Shown: piece after piece, positions 32,076 to 40,110 of the stretch | Position numbering within the stretch: the first letter of the stretch is position 1 | How the letters are laid out: each line of letters begins with the position of its first letter | From: Candidatus Calescibacteriota bacterium | GTDB taxonomy: Bacteria > CAIJMQ01 > JAADFP01 | NCBI GenBank assembly: GCA_021162785.1 | Contig: JAGGYA010000024.1 | Span: forward strand, 1 to 44,630 | Reading direction: 5' to 3' | Length of the DNA stretch: 44,630 bases | Made by a program: the position numbers and the translations under genes | The notes under the pieces: model-generated | The model's database searches: none | Told to the model about the DNA's origin: nothing | What the model saw: only the letters and a program-made list of their open reading frames with translations

Positions 32076-33240
32076 TATCTAATTTTAATTTTTTAATCTG
32101 GCCAAGGACTCTTTCTCGAAGCTTTTGAGGTGAAGGGGGAGTATAAACTATTTTTCCATTTTGGACCACTGGAATCAACAAGGGGGATAGATTTTTTCCA
32201 CAATTTTTACAAATCTCCTCTTTTTCTTTCCAGGGAGAAACTCTGTCTTTTAAACAATCCCAACATCTCCAGACTTGTTTGGCACCAGATTTTTTTCCTT
32301 TCTTTGCTATGGGTTTCTCTTCTATTTCCACTATATCTAAGGAAAAATCGATAACTGGAGCATTGGCAATAGAGGTTCCCACTCCATATCCATCCGCTAA
32401 TGGATTGAGTTCCATTATCTTATATTCATCAATACCACCACTAACAAAAATCTTCACCCAAGAATATCCTCTTAGATTAAGTTCCCATCTTACCTCCTCT
32501 AAAATTCTTAGAAAATCTCCTCTCCTGGAAGATGGGGTATCCAGCCTAACACCATAAAGTTTTTTCCCCAAAGATTCAGCAGCTTTTAAGGATACGAATT
32601 TTTCATCGCCAAATGTATCCACAAGAGCTATTCTCAAAATATCTTCCTCCATAATCTCATCAAAAGCCAAAAAGGCCTCTATTTCGTCACCTGCCAGCAA
32701 AATTAAAGCATGAGGCATAGTCCCCACAGGTTTCTCTCCCAAAATTTCTGCACTTTTCACCACCGCCACACCATCACAGCCTCCAATAAATGCGCTTCTT
32801 TCCACCATTGGACTTATTGCTGGGTGGATCCTCCTCGCTCCAAAACTGAGAACAATCTTATCTCCTGCTGCTTTTTTACACCGTGCTGCCTTAGTGGAAA
32901 TTCCAGAAGATTGACATAGAAACCCCAAAAGAGCGGTCTCAAAAACTCCAAATTCTGAATAATTTCCCTCAATCAATAACACAGGCTCATCTTCAAAAAA
33001 AACTGTTCCTTCTTCCATTGCCCATACATTCACAGGAAGATCTTCCAGAAGGTTCAAAACTTCCGGCAGACCACAGAAAACAGCCCAGGGATAAGGTAGA
33101 TGGCCTGCCCTCACTTCCATTTTAACTCTTTTATCCAGTCCCTTTTTTAAAATTATTTCTTTTGCCCGATGAAAATAAACATCACTAACTTTCCCTTCTT
33201 TTATCTCTTCCCAGTTAGCTATAAAGAGTTTTTTATCCAT
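32068..33240 (-). CDS. pncB: Nicotinate phosphoribosyltransferase, archaeal-type with C-terminal zinc ribbon
   Basis: Makes nicotinate mononucleotide for NAD salvage. The 390 aa include FETALLGFLCQSSGISTKAARCK, the SFGARRIHPAISPMVERSAFIGG region, GTMPHALILLAGD, LVDTFGDEK, GVRLDTPSSRRGDF and the phosphate site IFVSGGIDEYKI...DGYGVGTSI. The C-terminal CWDC...CKNCG looks like a zinc ribbon, as in the Thermoplasma acidophilum type enzyme. It has its own promoter and only a few nucleotides of leader. Confidence 0.92.
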   Translation of the reverse strand: MDKKLFIANWEEIKEGKVSDVYFHRAKEIILKKGLDKRVKMEVRAGHLPYPWAVFCGLPEVLNLLEDLPVNVWAMEEGTVFFEDEPVLLIEGNYSEFGVFETALLGFLCQSSGISTKAARCKKAAGDKIVLSFGARRIHPAISPMVERSAFIGGCDGVAVVKSAEILGEKPVGTMPHALILLAGDEIEAFLAFDEIMEEDILRIALVDTFGDEKFVSLKAAESLGKKLYGVRLDTPSSRRGDFLRILEEVRWELNLRGYSWVKIFVSGGIDEYKIMELNPLADGYGVGTSIANAPVIDFSLDIVEIEEKPIAKKGKKSGAKQVWRCWDCLKDRVSPWKEKEEICKNCGKNLSPLLIPVVQNGKIVYTPPSPQKLRERVLGQIKKLKLDND

Positions 33241-33249
33241 TTGAGAGTG

Positions 33250-33279
33250 ATTTTACTAAAGAAGGACAATTATGGTCAA
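33250..33279 (-). promoter_or_regulatory. Sigma70-type promoter for the pncB operon, near-leaderless
   Basis: On the minus strand TTGACC (33279-33274), 18-nt spacer, TAAAAT (33255-33250), then 9 nt to the pncB ATG. The leader would be only about 2-3 nt and has no Shine-Dalgarno. It lies back-to-back with the promoter of the glycosyltransferase cluster. Confidence 0.6.
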
Positions 33280-33292
33280 ATTGGATTATAAT
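33268..33292 (+). promoter_or_regulatory. Probable promoter of the glycosyltransferase cluster, leaderless
   Basis: A perfect TATAAT at 33287-33292 lies 7 nt before the ATG at 33300, exactly where a transcript should start. The -35 is weak (AGGACA, 18 nt upstream). No Shine-Dalgarno is present. The box fits the choice of 33300, not 33291, as the start of the first GT4. Confidence 0.5.
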
Positions 33293-33299
33293 GGTTATT

Positions 33300-34448
33300 A
33301 TGAAGGTTTTATTTTTATCTTCCTATCCTCCTCGAAGATGTGGAATTGCCACTTTTACCTTTAATTTAATTCAGCATTTAAAAAACTATTATCCTCGTTT
33401 CTCACCTGCGATAATAGCCATTGATGATAGTAAAAACAAAGAAATTCACCAATATGGAAAAGAAGTAGTCTTTGTCATGGATCAATCGCTTCCCTCCAGC
33501 TATGAAAGGGCAGCAGTTTTTGTAAATGACTCAAGCTACCCTTTACTCCATGTGCAGCATGAATATGGTATTTATGGAGGTGCAAAGTGCTTTCTAATTC
33601 TCAAATTGGTTCAAAATCTCAAAAAACCTTTCATAGTAACTTTTCATTCTGTCTCTCCCGAACCAGAAGAATGGGAAAAAGAAATACTCCTTAATCTCCA
33701 TTCTCAATCACTTTTTACAATAGTTCAGTCCAAAACCGCAAAGGAAATCTTCCTAAATATTTACGGTGGCAAAATGGAAAAATTAATATATATCCCTCAC
33801 GGTGTCCCTAAGCCACCCTCAATCGACAGAGAAAAGATAAGGGAAAAATTAGGCTGGAAAAATAGATTCGTCATTCTTACTTTTGGCTTACTCAATCCCC
33901 GAAAGGGGCTGGAAGATTTAATTCAAGCCACTTCTTTAATTTCTAAAGAATTTCCCCAAGTTTATACGGTAATCTTAGGAAGACCCCATCCTCGCTGGGA
34001 GTATAAAAATGGAGAACTTTATTTGAATTTTTTAAGAAAGTTAGCAAAAGATAAAGGAGTAGAGAAAAATATTTTCATCCCAGGAGAATACCTTCCCGAG
34101 GAGGAATTATTGTCTGCTTTATTAGCATCCGACTTGGTGGTAACTCCTTATAATTCCCATGCAGAAAAGCAAGTAGTGAGTGGAGTTTTAACTTATGCAT
34201 TGGGTTGTGGGAAAGCAGTTGTTTCTACTCCATATCTCCACGCTAAGGAATTGCTATCTTCGGGAGCTGGTTTATTGGCAGAATTTGAAAACCCCATCTC
34301 TTTAGCAGAGAAGATAAAGTTAGTAATTAAGGATAGAGAACTTCATAAAAAAATGGAAAGTAAAGCTTTGAATATAGGGCAACAATTTTACTGGGAGGAA
34401 GTAGCTAAAAAATATTGGGAACTCTACCAATGGGTCTATCAACAATAG
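33300..34448 (+). CDS. GT4-family glycosyltransferase (first of cluster)
   Basis: About 382 aa with a GT-B fold. The N-terminal donor/acceptor-loop segment is MKVLFLSSYPPRRCGIATFTFNL. HVQHEYGIYGG and a FHSVSPEP stretch follow. The C-terminal half has ILTFGLLNPRKGLEDLIQA, and the GPGTP-like region SGVLTYALGCGKAVVSTPY replaces the usual E-x7-E loop. The order resembles GT4 mannosyl/glucosyltransferases acting on soluble or lipid glycans. It is a paralogue of the next gene, with the same S-S-Y-P-P..CG start. The product is unknown. Confidence 0.85.
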   Translation: MKVLFLSSYPPRRCGIATFTFNLIQHLKNYYPRFSPAIIAIDDSKNKEIHQYGKEVVFVMDQSLPSSYERAAVFVNDSSYPLLHVQHEYGIYGGAKCFLILKLVQNLKKPFIVTFHSVSPEPEEWEKEILLNLHSQSLFTIVQSKTAKEIFLNIYGGKMEKLIYIPHGVPKPPSIDREKIREKLGWKNRFVILTFGLLNPRKGLEDLIQATSLISKEFPQVYTVILGRPHPRWEYKNGELYLNFLRKLAKDKGVEKNIFIPGEYLPEEELLSALLASDLVVTPYNSHAEKQVVSGVLTYALGCGKAVVSTPYLHAKELLSSGAGLLAEFENPISLAEKIKLVIKDRELHKKMESKALNIGQQFYWEEVAKKYWELYQWVYQQ

Positions 34449-35560
34449 ATGTTTGCGTAATTTCCTCATACCCACCAGTATCTTGTGGAGTAGCAGAATA
34501 CTGTCATAATTTATTAGAACATTTAAGGAAAATCATTAATTTGAAAGTTGTCCTTTACCCTATTGAACCTCAAAACTTTTCTTACAAAGAACAGGTTGGT
34601 TTCAGGATAAAGAAGGAAAAAGAAGTTTCTTATAAAACAGCAGGAGAAAAAATTGCCAAAAGCAACTGTAAATTGGTAATCCTTCAACATCAATTCCTTC
34701 TCTACGGGAAAGAAGGATGTTTCACACGATGTTTGTTGGAACCCATTAATAAACCTATTTTGGCTATTATCCATACTGTGCCTGTGGAACCCACATTAAA
34801 GGAAAGGGAAGCTATTCTGGCCATTCGGGAGAAAGCGAGCCTCTCCGTTGTAATGATACATCATGCCCATAAACTACTCCTAACCCATTATGATTTCCCT
34901 CCAGAAAAAGTAGAGGTTATCTTTCATCCTTTTCCCTTTCTCCCAAAACTGGATAATCAAAAAGCAAAGAAAAAATTAGGCCTACCCACCGACTTTACAG
35001 TTCTTACTACCTTTGGTCTCCTAAGAAGGGAAAAGGGAATAGAAGATGTCATTGAAGCATTAGCAGAGTTAAGGGAAGAAAAAGTGCTTTATTTAATTGT
35101 GGGAGGGGTTCATCCTGCCCATTTGAGTAAAGAAGGGGATAGGTATTTAAAAGACCTAAGGGAAAAGGCGAAAAAATTGGGAGTGGAAGATAGGATAAAA
35201 TGGTGTACTCAATATATTGAAGAGAAAGACTTGGGATTGTATCTTTCTGCTACAGATTTCTATATAGCTCCTTATCTTTCCACTCAACAAGTATCCAGTG
35301 GAACTCTTACCTATGCCTTAGGCATGGGTAAGATTGTAATCTCTACTCCCTTTCCGTTCGCAAAGGAAATGTTGGGAGAGGGACGCGGTGTGTTGGTGAA
35401 TTATCATTCTCCTAAGGAAATTGCCCAAAATGTGAAGAGATTAATGTATAATAAGAAGGAAAGAGAAAGAATGGAAAAGGAAATAGTTAGATTTTCTAAA
35501 AGTATTGCTTGGCCAAAAGCAGCAGAGAAATTTAAAGATTTAATTTTAAAAATCCTATGA
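34430..35560 (+). CDS. GT4-family glycosyltransferase (second of cluster)
   Basis: About 376 aa, a paralogue of the gene before it: ISSYPPVSCGVAEYCHNL, LQHQFLLYGKEG, IHTVPVEPT, LTTFGLLRREKGIEDVIEAL, and SSGTLTYALGMGKIVISTPF. The ATG at 34430 is the likely start; TTG at 34415 is the alternative. Both overlap the end of the first GT4. Two diverged copies in a row suggest two successive sugar additions or a heteromeric enzyme; that is inference. ATGA overlap with the next gene. Confidence 0.83.
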   Translation: MGLSTIDVCVISSYPPVSCGVAEYCHNLLEHLRKIINLKVVLYPIEPQNFSYKEQVGFRIKKEKEVSYKTAGEKIAKSNCKLVILQHQFLLYGKEGCFTRCLLEPINKPILAIIHTVPVEPTLKEREAILAIREKASLSVVMIHHAHKLLLTHYDFPPEKVEVIFHPFPFLPKLDNQKAKKKLGLPTDFTVLTTFGLLRREKGIEDVIEALAELREEKVLYLIVGGVHPAHLSKEGDRYLKDLREKAKKLGVEDRIKWCTQYIEEKDLGLYLSATDFYIAPYLSTQQVSSGTLTYALGMGKIVISTPFPFAKEMLGEGRGVLVNYHSPKEIAQNVKRLMYNKKERERMEKEIVRFSKSIAWPKAAEKFKDLILKIL

Positions 35561-36702
35561 AATTAGGGGTTGGTATTTCTACTAAGAATTGCGAGGAGAC
35601 AATTGCTCAGGTAATTGAAACTGTAGATAAAGGGTTATCTAAATATTTCCCTTCTTCCTCTTGTCTAATCATTGTCTCGGATGGTTTTTCTGAAGACAAA
35701 ACCAGAGAAATAGCTATAGAAAAAGAATCAAGAGCAGAAAAAATTGTAGTTCTTCAAAAAGGAGGGCCGGGAAAAGGAAACGGAGTTAAAACAGCCTTAC
35801 AGATCTTTAAAGAGAAAAATGTTGATGCGGTAGCATTGGTAGATGGAGATTTAACCAGTATTGAACCCTTTTGGATGGAGAGATTATTCTCTCCTTTACT
35901 AAAAGGAAAAGATCTTTGTGTTCCTTTTTATCTTCGTCACCCTTTAGATGGGGTAATAACAAATCAAATTGCTTACCCACTCACATCTTCTCTTTACGGG
36001 AAAGAAATACGCCAGCCTATAGGAGGAGAATTTTCCTTTTCCAAAAAATTTCTTAACTCTATCTTGGAACATCCCCTCTTCCCCTCAGATTTTGGAATAG
36101 ATATTTTTCTCACCACGGTAGGTGTAGCAGAAAATTTCAGCGTTACAGAAACTGTCCTTGGCAAAAAGGAACATACCTCTACCAGACACTATACTGAACC
36201 CGCAAAATTACTGGTTCCCATGTTTTATCAAGTGGTAACCCGGCTTTTTGAACTTTATCTTTATTACAAAGAAAAAGCCCTAAGGACTTCGGATATTCAA
36301 TCAATTCCTCGGTATGGAGAAATACCTACGGGGCTGTCTCTCCCTGCACCTCAACCTGACCTTGCACTCTGGAAGGATTATTTGAAGAAGGATTATGAAG
36401 AAATTTACCTTAATTCCCCATTGAAAGAAATCTTTAAAGAAGGTGGGAAGGAAATTGAGAAGAATTTGAAGGGTAAGACTTTCTCTTTTCCAGCTCCCTT
36501 ATGGGCTGAGTGTGTTTTCGTAGCCCTCCTCCATTACGAAGAACATCGGAAAAAGATACTGGATCTTCTAAAAGTCTTCTGGGAAGCCCGGTATATCTCT
36601 CTTATTGTGGAATCTCAAGGTAAAAAGGAAGAAGAAATGGAAGAGATGATTAGAGACCAGCTTGGTATATTCTTAGATCTCAAAAAGAAGTACTTATGCT
36701 AA
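35557..36702 (+). CDS. GT2/GT81-type glycosyltransferase (GpgS / mannosyl- or glucosylglycerate synthase-like)
   Basis: A 381-aa GT-A enzyme. It opens with KLGVGISTKNCEETIAQVIE and an IVSDGFSEDKT donor region. GGPGKGNGVKTAL and the DxD-like ALVDGDLTSIEPFW follow. Then RQPIGGEFSFS, a GIDIFLTTVGVA segment and the LGKKEHT stretch match the GpgS-type layout as I recall it. Such enzymes add glucose or mannose to (phospho)glycerate to make compatible solutes. A long helical C-terminal part (about 260-381) resembles mannosyl-/glucosylglycerate synthases. The substrate remains a guess. Confidence 0.7.
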   Translation: MKLGVGISTKNCEETIAQVIETVDKGLSKYFPSSSCLIIVSDGFSEDKTREIAIEKESRAEKIVVLQKGGPGKGNGVKTALQIFKEKNVDAVALVDGDLTSIEPFWMERLFSPLLKGKDLCVPFYLRHPLDGVITNQIAYPLTSSLYGKEIRQPIGGEFSFSKKFLNSILEHPLFPSDFGIDIFLTTVGVAENFSVTETVLGKKEHTSTRHYTEPAKLLVPMFYQVVTRLFELYLYYKEKALRTSDIQSIPRYGEIPTGLSLPAPQPDLALWKDYLKKDYEEIYLNSPLKEIFKEGGKEIEKNLKGKTFSFPAPLWAECVFVALLHYEEHRKKILDLLKVFWEARYISLIVESQGKKEEEMEEMIRDQLGIFLDLKKKYLC

Positions 36703-37586
36703 TCCTTATCCATGCGGGGGGATATGGGAGGAGACTGGCCCCTCTCACTGACTATACTCCTAAGCCTCTCCTTCCTATAGGCAATAAAGCTCTATTGGAT
36801 TGGATAATAGAAAAATTACCACCTTCGCCTATCTTCCTTTCCACTAATCGACATTTTGAAAAGAAATTCATTAAATGGGGAAAAGATAAAGGTGTGAGAG
36901 TATTTGTTGAGGAAAGTTTTTGCGAAGAAGATAAACCTGGAGCAGTGGGAGGCTTACATATCTTCATTAAAGAAAACAAAGTTCGCGAAGGAATTTTACT
37001 AATAAACGGAGATAATCTTTTTGACTTTTCCCTTAAAGATTTCAAAGAAGAAGATAAAATGGTAAATTTTGTCTTTGAAATTATAGACCCGGAAAGGATT
37101 AAAGGAAGGTTGGGAAATGTTATGATGAAAAATGGGAGAATAATAAAATTTGTTGAAAAGCCTAAGGAACCTATCTCTCCTTACATTTCTCTTGGAATAT
37201 ACTTTTTCCCTCCACAAATTTTCCCCCTTATAGAAGAATTTCTTACCTCTTCTCTTACTGATCGAGATAACCTTGGTTCTTTTCTCTCTTGGCTTATTGA
37301 GAAAAAAAATATATCGGTGATGGGAAAGCTGGTAAAGGGGAAGTGGATAGATATAGGGTCAAGACACTCCTTCTTAGAGGCTTATAGGATTTTTGTAGGG
37401 AGATCCACTTTTGTAGATGAGAAAGCAGAAGTATTAAATTCATCTCTTCATCAAACTGTAATATTGGGAAAATCGAGAATAGTTAACTCTCAACTTAAAG
37501 GGTGCATTGTGGACAGTGCTAATTTAGAAAATGTAAAAATAGAAAATGCTATTGTGGGAAGGGGAAGTGACCTAAGAGTAAAATGA
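36696..37586 (+). CDS. Sugar-phosphate nucleotidyltransferase
   Basis: A 296-aa NTP_transferase. The signature is HAGGYGRRLAPLTDYTPKPLLPIGNKALLDWII. The metal Asp is in LINGDNLFDF, then VEKPKEPISPYISLGIYFF, WIDIGSRHSFLEAY and a short left-handed beta-helix tail (VILGKSRIVNSQLKGCIVDS). It makes a nucleotide sugar (GDP-Man, UDP-Glc or dTDP-Glc type cannot be told), presumably the donor for the glycosyltransferases around it. Overlaps its neighbours by 7 and 4 nt. Confidence 0.88.
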   Translation: MLILIHAGGYGRRLAPLTDYTPKPLLPIGNKALLDWIIEKLPPSPIFLSTNRHFEKKFIKWGKDKGVRVFVEESFCEEDKPGAVGGLHIFIKENKVREGILLINGDNLFDFSLKDFKEEDKMVNFVFEIIDPERIKGRLGNVMMKNGRIIKFVEKPKEPISPYISLGIYFFPPQIFPLIEEFLTSSLTDRDNLGSFLSWLIEKKNISVMGKLVKGKWIDIGSRHSFLEAYRIFVGRSTFVDEKAEVLNSSLHQTVILGKSRIVNSQLKGCIVDSANLENVKIENAIVGRGSDLRVK

Positions 37587-38824
37587 AAAAAATTGCTTTA
37601 ATTCATTACTCTTCTCCTCCCGTTATTGGAGGAGTAGAATTTGTCATGGAAGCACAGATCCGTTTCTTTTTGGAGAAAGGCTTTAGAGTAAAGTTAATCA
37701 CAGGTAAAGGAGAAAAATTATTTTCAAATCTGGAATTTACTTTAATTCCAGAAATATATTCTTTGCATCCAAAAGTTATTGAAACCCAAGAAAGGCTTAA
37801 AAAAGGGGATTGGGATGGATTTGAAAGACTTAAAAAATTTTTAATAGAAAGATTAGAGGAAGCTTTAGAAGATTATGAATACATAATTGCGCACAACCTC
37901 TTTAGCATGCCATTCAACATTGCCTTAACTGCTGCCTGCCATGAAATAAGCCAGCGAAAATGCTTTCTTGCCTGGATCCACGATTCACCCTTTTTTGACC
38001 CCACATATAAGGAACTATTGAGTTCTATTAATCCAAACCAGTACCCTTGGAACTTATTAAAGACTTATTCTCCCCAGATTACCTACATTACTATTTCAAA
38101 CGCAAGGAAAGAGAAATTGGTAAATGTACTTAAATTCCCGGAGGAAAAAATTCATGTGATCCCCAATGGAGTAGATGTTTGTCGCCTTTTAAAACTTCAT
38201 GGAGAAGCCAAAAGAATTTTTGAATTTTATGATCTTTACAACAAAGACTGGGTAGGACTCTTTCCTGCAAGGTTGATTAAGAGAAAAAATGTGGAACTCG
38301 CTATTAGAATAATTGCTGAACTAAAGAAAATGAATTTGAATGTAGCCCTTATAATTACTGGTCCTCCCGATCCCCATCGTAAAGGAGGAGAGTATCTCAA
38401 GGAACTCAAGAAACTGGCTGAAGATACAGGTGTAGGTAAAGATATAATTTTTCTATGCGAGTATAAGGAAGGTAATGGTTTTTTCCGCGTATCTTTTGAT
38501 CTGCTTCGCTCTTTATATTTACTTTCTGATTTCCTTTTAATTACCAGTTATCAGGAGGGTTTTGGGATACCTGTATTGGAAGGAGGAATATTTCGGCTTC
38601 CAATCTTTGCTTCCAATATACCCACTTTGAAAGAAATTGGAAGGGAGGATGTAATTTTCTTTTCCTTAGAAGATCCACCTTCCCTTATTGCAAAGAAAAT
38701 CCAGTCAACACTGAAAAGTTATCAATTTCTCAGATTATTCCATAGAGTGGTGAGAAAATACGACTGGAATTTGATTTTTGGAAATTATCTTATCCCAATT
38801 CTTAAAAATTTAAATTTTTCTTGA
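37583..38824 (+). CDS. GT4-family glycosyltransferase (third of cluster)
   Basis: The 413-aa GT-B enzyme has ALIHYSSPPVIGGVEFVMEAQIRFF at the start, the GT4 acceptor pattern IAHNLFSMPF, ISNARKEKLV and IHVIPNGVDV, GLFPARLIKRKNVELAIRII, and the E-x7-E loop TSYQEGFGIPVLEGGIF. Unlike the two GT4s upstream this has the classic GT4 acid pair. The size and HNLFSMPFNIAL segment recall mannosylglucosyl- or GDP-mannose-dependent enzymes, but the call stops at GT4. Confidence 0.87.
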   Translation: MKKIALIHYSSPPVIGGVEFVMEAQIRFFLEKGFRVKLITGKGEKLFSNLEFTLIPEIYSLHPKVIETQERLKKGDWDGFERLKKFLIERLEEALEDYEYIIAHNLFSMPFNIALTAACHEISQRKCFLAWIHDSPFFDPTYKELLSSINPNQYPWNLLKTYSPQITYITISNARKEKLVNVLKFPEEKIHVIPNGVDVCRLLKLHGEAKRIFEFYDLYNKDWVGLFPARLIKRKNVELAIRIIAELKKMNLNVALIITGPPDPHRKGGEYLKELKKLAEDTGVGKDIIFLCEYKEGNGFFRVSFDLLRSLYLLSDFLLITSYQEGFGIPVLEGGIFRLPIFASNIPTLKEIGREDVIFFSLEDPPSLIAKKIQSTLKSYQFLRLFHRVVRKYDWNLIFGNYLIPILKNLNFS

Positions 38825-38850
38825 CTTTTCTCATTATAACTTGGTATCTT
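38821..38850 (+). promoter_or_regulatory. Possible own promoter of the Ser/Thr kinase gene
   Basis: TTGACT (38821-38826), 18-nt spacer, TATCTT (38845-38850), 12 nt before the kinase ATG. It overlaps the stop codon of the third GT4. Only a weak GGAA lies before the ATG. The kinase could be made both from the cluster and from this site. Confidence 0.35.
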
Positions 38851-38862
38851 TATCGCGGAAAA

Positions 38863-39675
38863 ATGGAAGGAAGAAAACTGGGCAAATATCATATTGAAAG
38901 ATTTATAGGGCAAGGAAGCATGGGAGCAGTGTATAAAGCAAGAGATTTGGTAAAAGAAGAGGATGTGGCTATAAAAATTGTGGAAAGTAAAGGTTGGAGG
39001 AAAGATAAGAAAGTTCAGCATTTCCTTCGTTCAGCAAAATTGACCCTCATACTCCATCACCCACATTTAGTGAAAGGTTTGGAAATGGGAAGAAAATGGA
39101 AAAGATATTACTTAGCTATGGAATTAGCCACTCGAGGAAGTTTGGCTAATTATTTGAAGGGAAAAATGAAACTATCCTTGGAAGAAGTATATAACATTGT
39201 TCGCCAAATAATCCGAGCACTCCATTTTATTCATGGGAAAGGAATAATCCACCGAGATATCAAACCCAGTAATATTCTCCTTTTTGATAATGATGTGGTA
39301 AAACTCTCTGACTTTGATCTCTTCCATCCTTCGGGTAGAAAAGACCTTCACAAAGTGTTACCAAAAGGCACACCTCATTACATGGCACCTGAACAAATTA
39401 AAGGAGAGCCTTTAACCCCAGCAAGTGATATTTATTCTCTTGGAGTAACTATTTACCAGATGTTAGGTGGGGAGCCTCCTTATAAGGGTTCCTCAACAGA
39501 AGAGATCCTCATTAAACACCTCAATTTCTCCCCTACTCCTTTAAGAAAACTCAACCCAGATATTCCACCCGAGGTAGAAGACTGTATCATGAGGTGTTTG
39601 GAGAAGGAACCCCATAAAAGATATTCTAACCTATCCGAATTTTGGGAAGCCTTCCATAAAGCCTTTCAGCGTTAA
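38863..39675 (+). CDS. Hanks-type Ser/Thr protein kinase with DFD motif
   Basis: About 270 aa: a kinase domain only, with no TM segment or sensor domain. Landmarks with the ATG at 38863: the glycine loop IGQGSMGAVYKA, Lys in VAIKIV (about 38), HRDIKPSN (about 130), SDFDLF where DFG should be (150-152), the P+1 region GTPHYMAPEQ, and SDIYSLGVTIYQMLGGEPPY. The terminal CLEKEPHKRYSN is typical. The DFG Gly is Asp, while HRD, Lys and the DF-Asp remain, so activity is uncertain but plausible. The TTG at 38821 in the track is likely part of a promoter. It closes the glycosyltransferase cluster. Confidence 0.88.
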   Translation: MEGRKLGKYHIERFIGQGSMGAVYKARDLVKEEDVAIKIVESKGWRKDKKVQHFLRSAKLTLILHHPHLVKGLEMGRKWKRYYLAMELATRGSLANYLKGKMKLSLEEVYNIVRQIIRALHFIHGKGIIHRDIKPSNILLFDNDVVKLSDFDLFHPSGRKDLHKVLPKGTPHYMAPEQIKGEPLTPASDIYSLGVTIYQMLGGEPPYKGSSTEEILIKHLNFSPTPLRKLNPDIPPEVEDCIMRCLEKEPHKRYSNLSEFWEAFHKAFQR

Positions 39676-39730
39676 CTCCTCTATTCTGAGTTTTCGAAAG
39701 GCCTCGCATAAAGAAGGAATTTCTGAGTAG

Positions 39731-40046
39731 TGTCTTAAATTTCCTGTTAAAAAAGAGAGTCCCCTTTTAAAATGGGAAGAATTATTAATCTTTAAAAGAA
39801 AGGAAGCTCTCAGGAAAAAAGGAGAAAAGAGACTAAAAAAGATAGCACAGAAATACAAAGATACCTCTCCATCCTTAGTAAAATCTCTCTTAGAGGATCA
39901 TCTTGCTTTACTAAATCTTCTAAAACTACCTTTAAGACATTGCAAAGCAGTGAGGATGACTAATTTGGTAGAGAGAAGAGAAAAAATAGAGGGTGTAAAT
40001 GCTTAATTATAAGGCTCTTTCTTTTTACAGGAAAAATGGGACTTGA
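39731..40046 (+). pseudogene. Degenerate transposase remnant (IS256/mutator-like C-terminal part)
   Basis: A 92-codon open stretch without a start follows a TAG. Its sequence ends IAQKYKDTSPSLVKSLLEDHLALLNLLKLP, then RHCKAVRMTNLVERREKIEG. This resembles the ending of IS256-type transposases (KY..vv.sl.....LL.FP..h...iRTTN.iEr...). One frame over at the end, LNYKALSFYRKNGT reads on to a TGA at 40044-40046, so a frameshift at about 40003 is likely. All catalytic residues are gone. The rest of the 435-bp gap (39676-40110) shows nothing else; AAGGGAGAAA before fic is its ribosome-binding site. Confidence 0.5.
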
Positions 40047-40110
40047 CCGTTTCAAGAAAGAATTGAGAAAATAAAATTCTATGAATGGGTTAAAGTAATT
40101 AAGGGAGAAA

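Noticed and set aside
38785-39021. 78-aa minus-strand ORF at the GT4/kinase junction
   Set aside because: Antisense shadow covering the kinase glycine loop; no coding features.
39631-39858. 75-aa minus-strand ORF after the kinase
   Set aside because: It overlaps the kinase end and the transposase remnant on the other strand, and has no ribosome-binding site.
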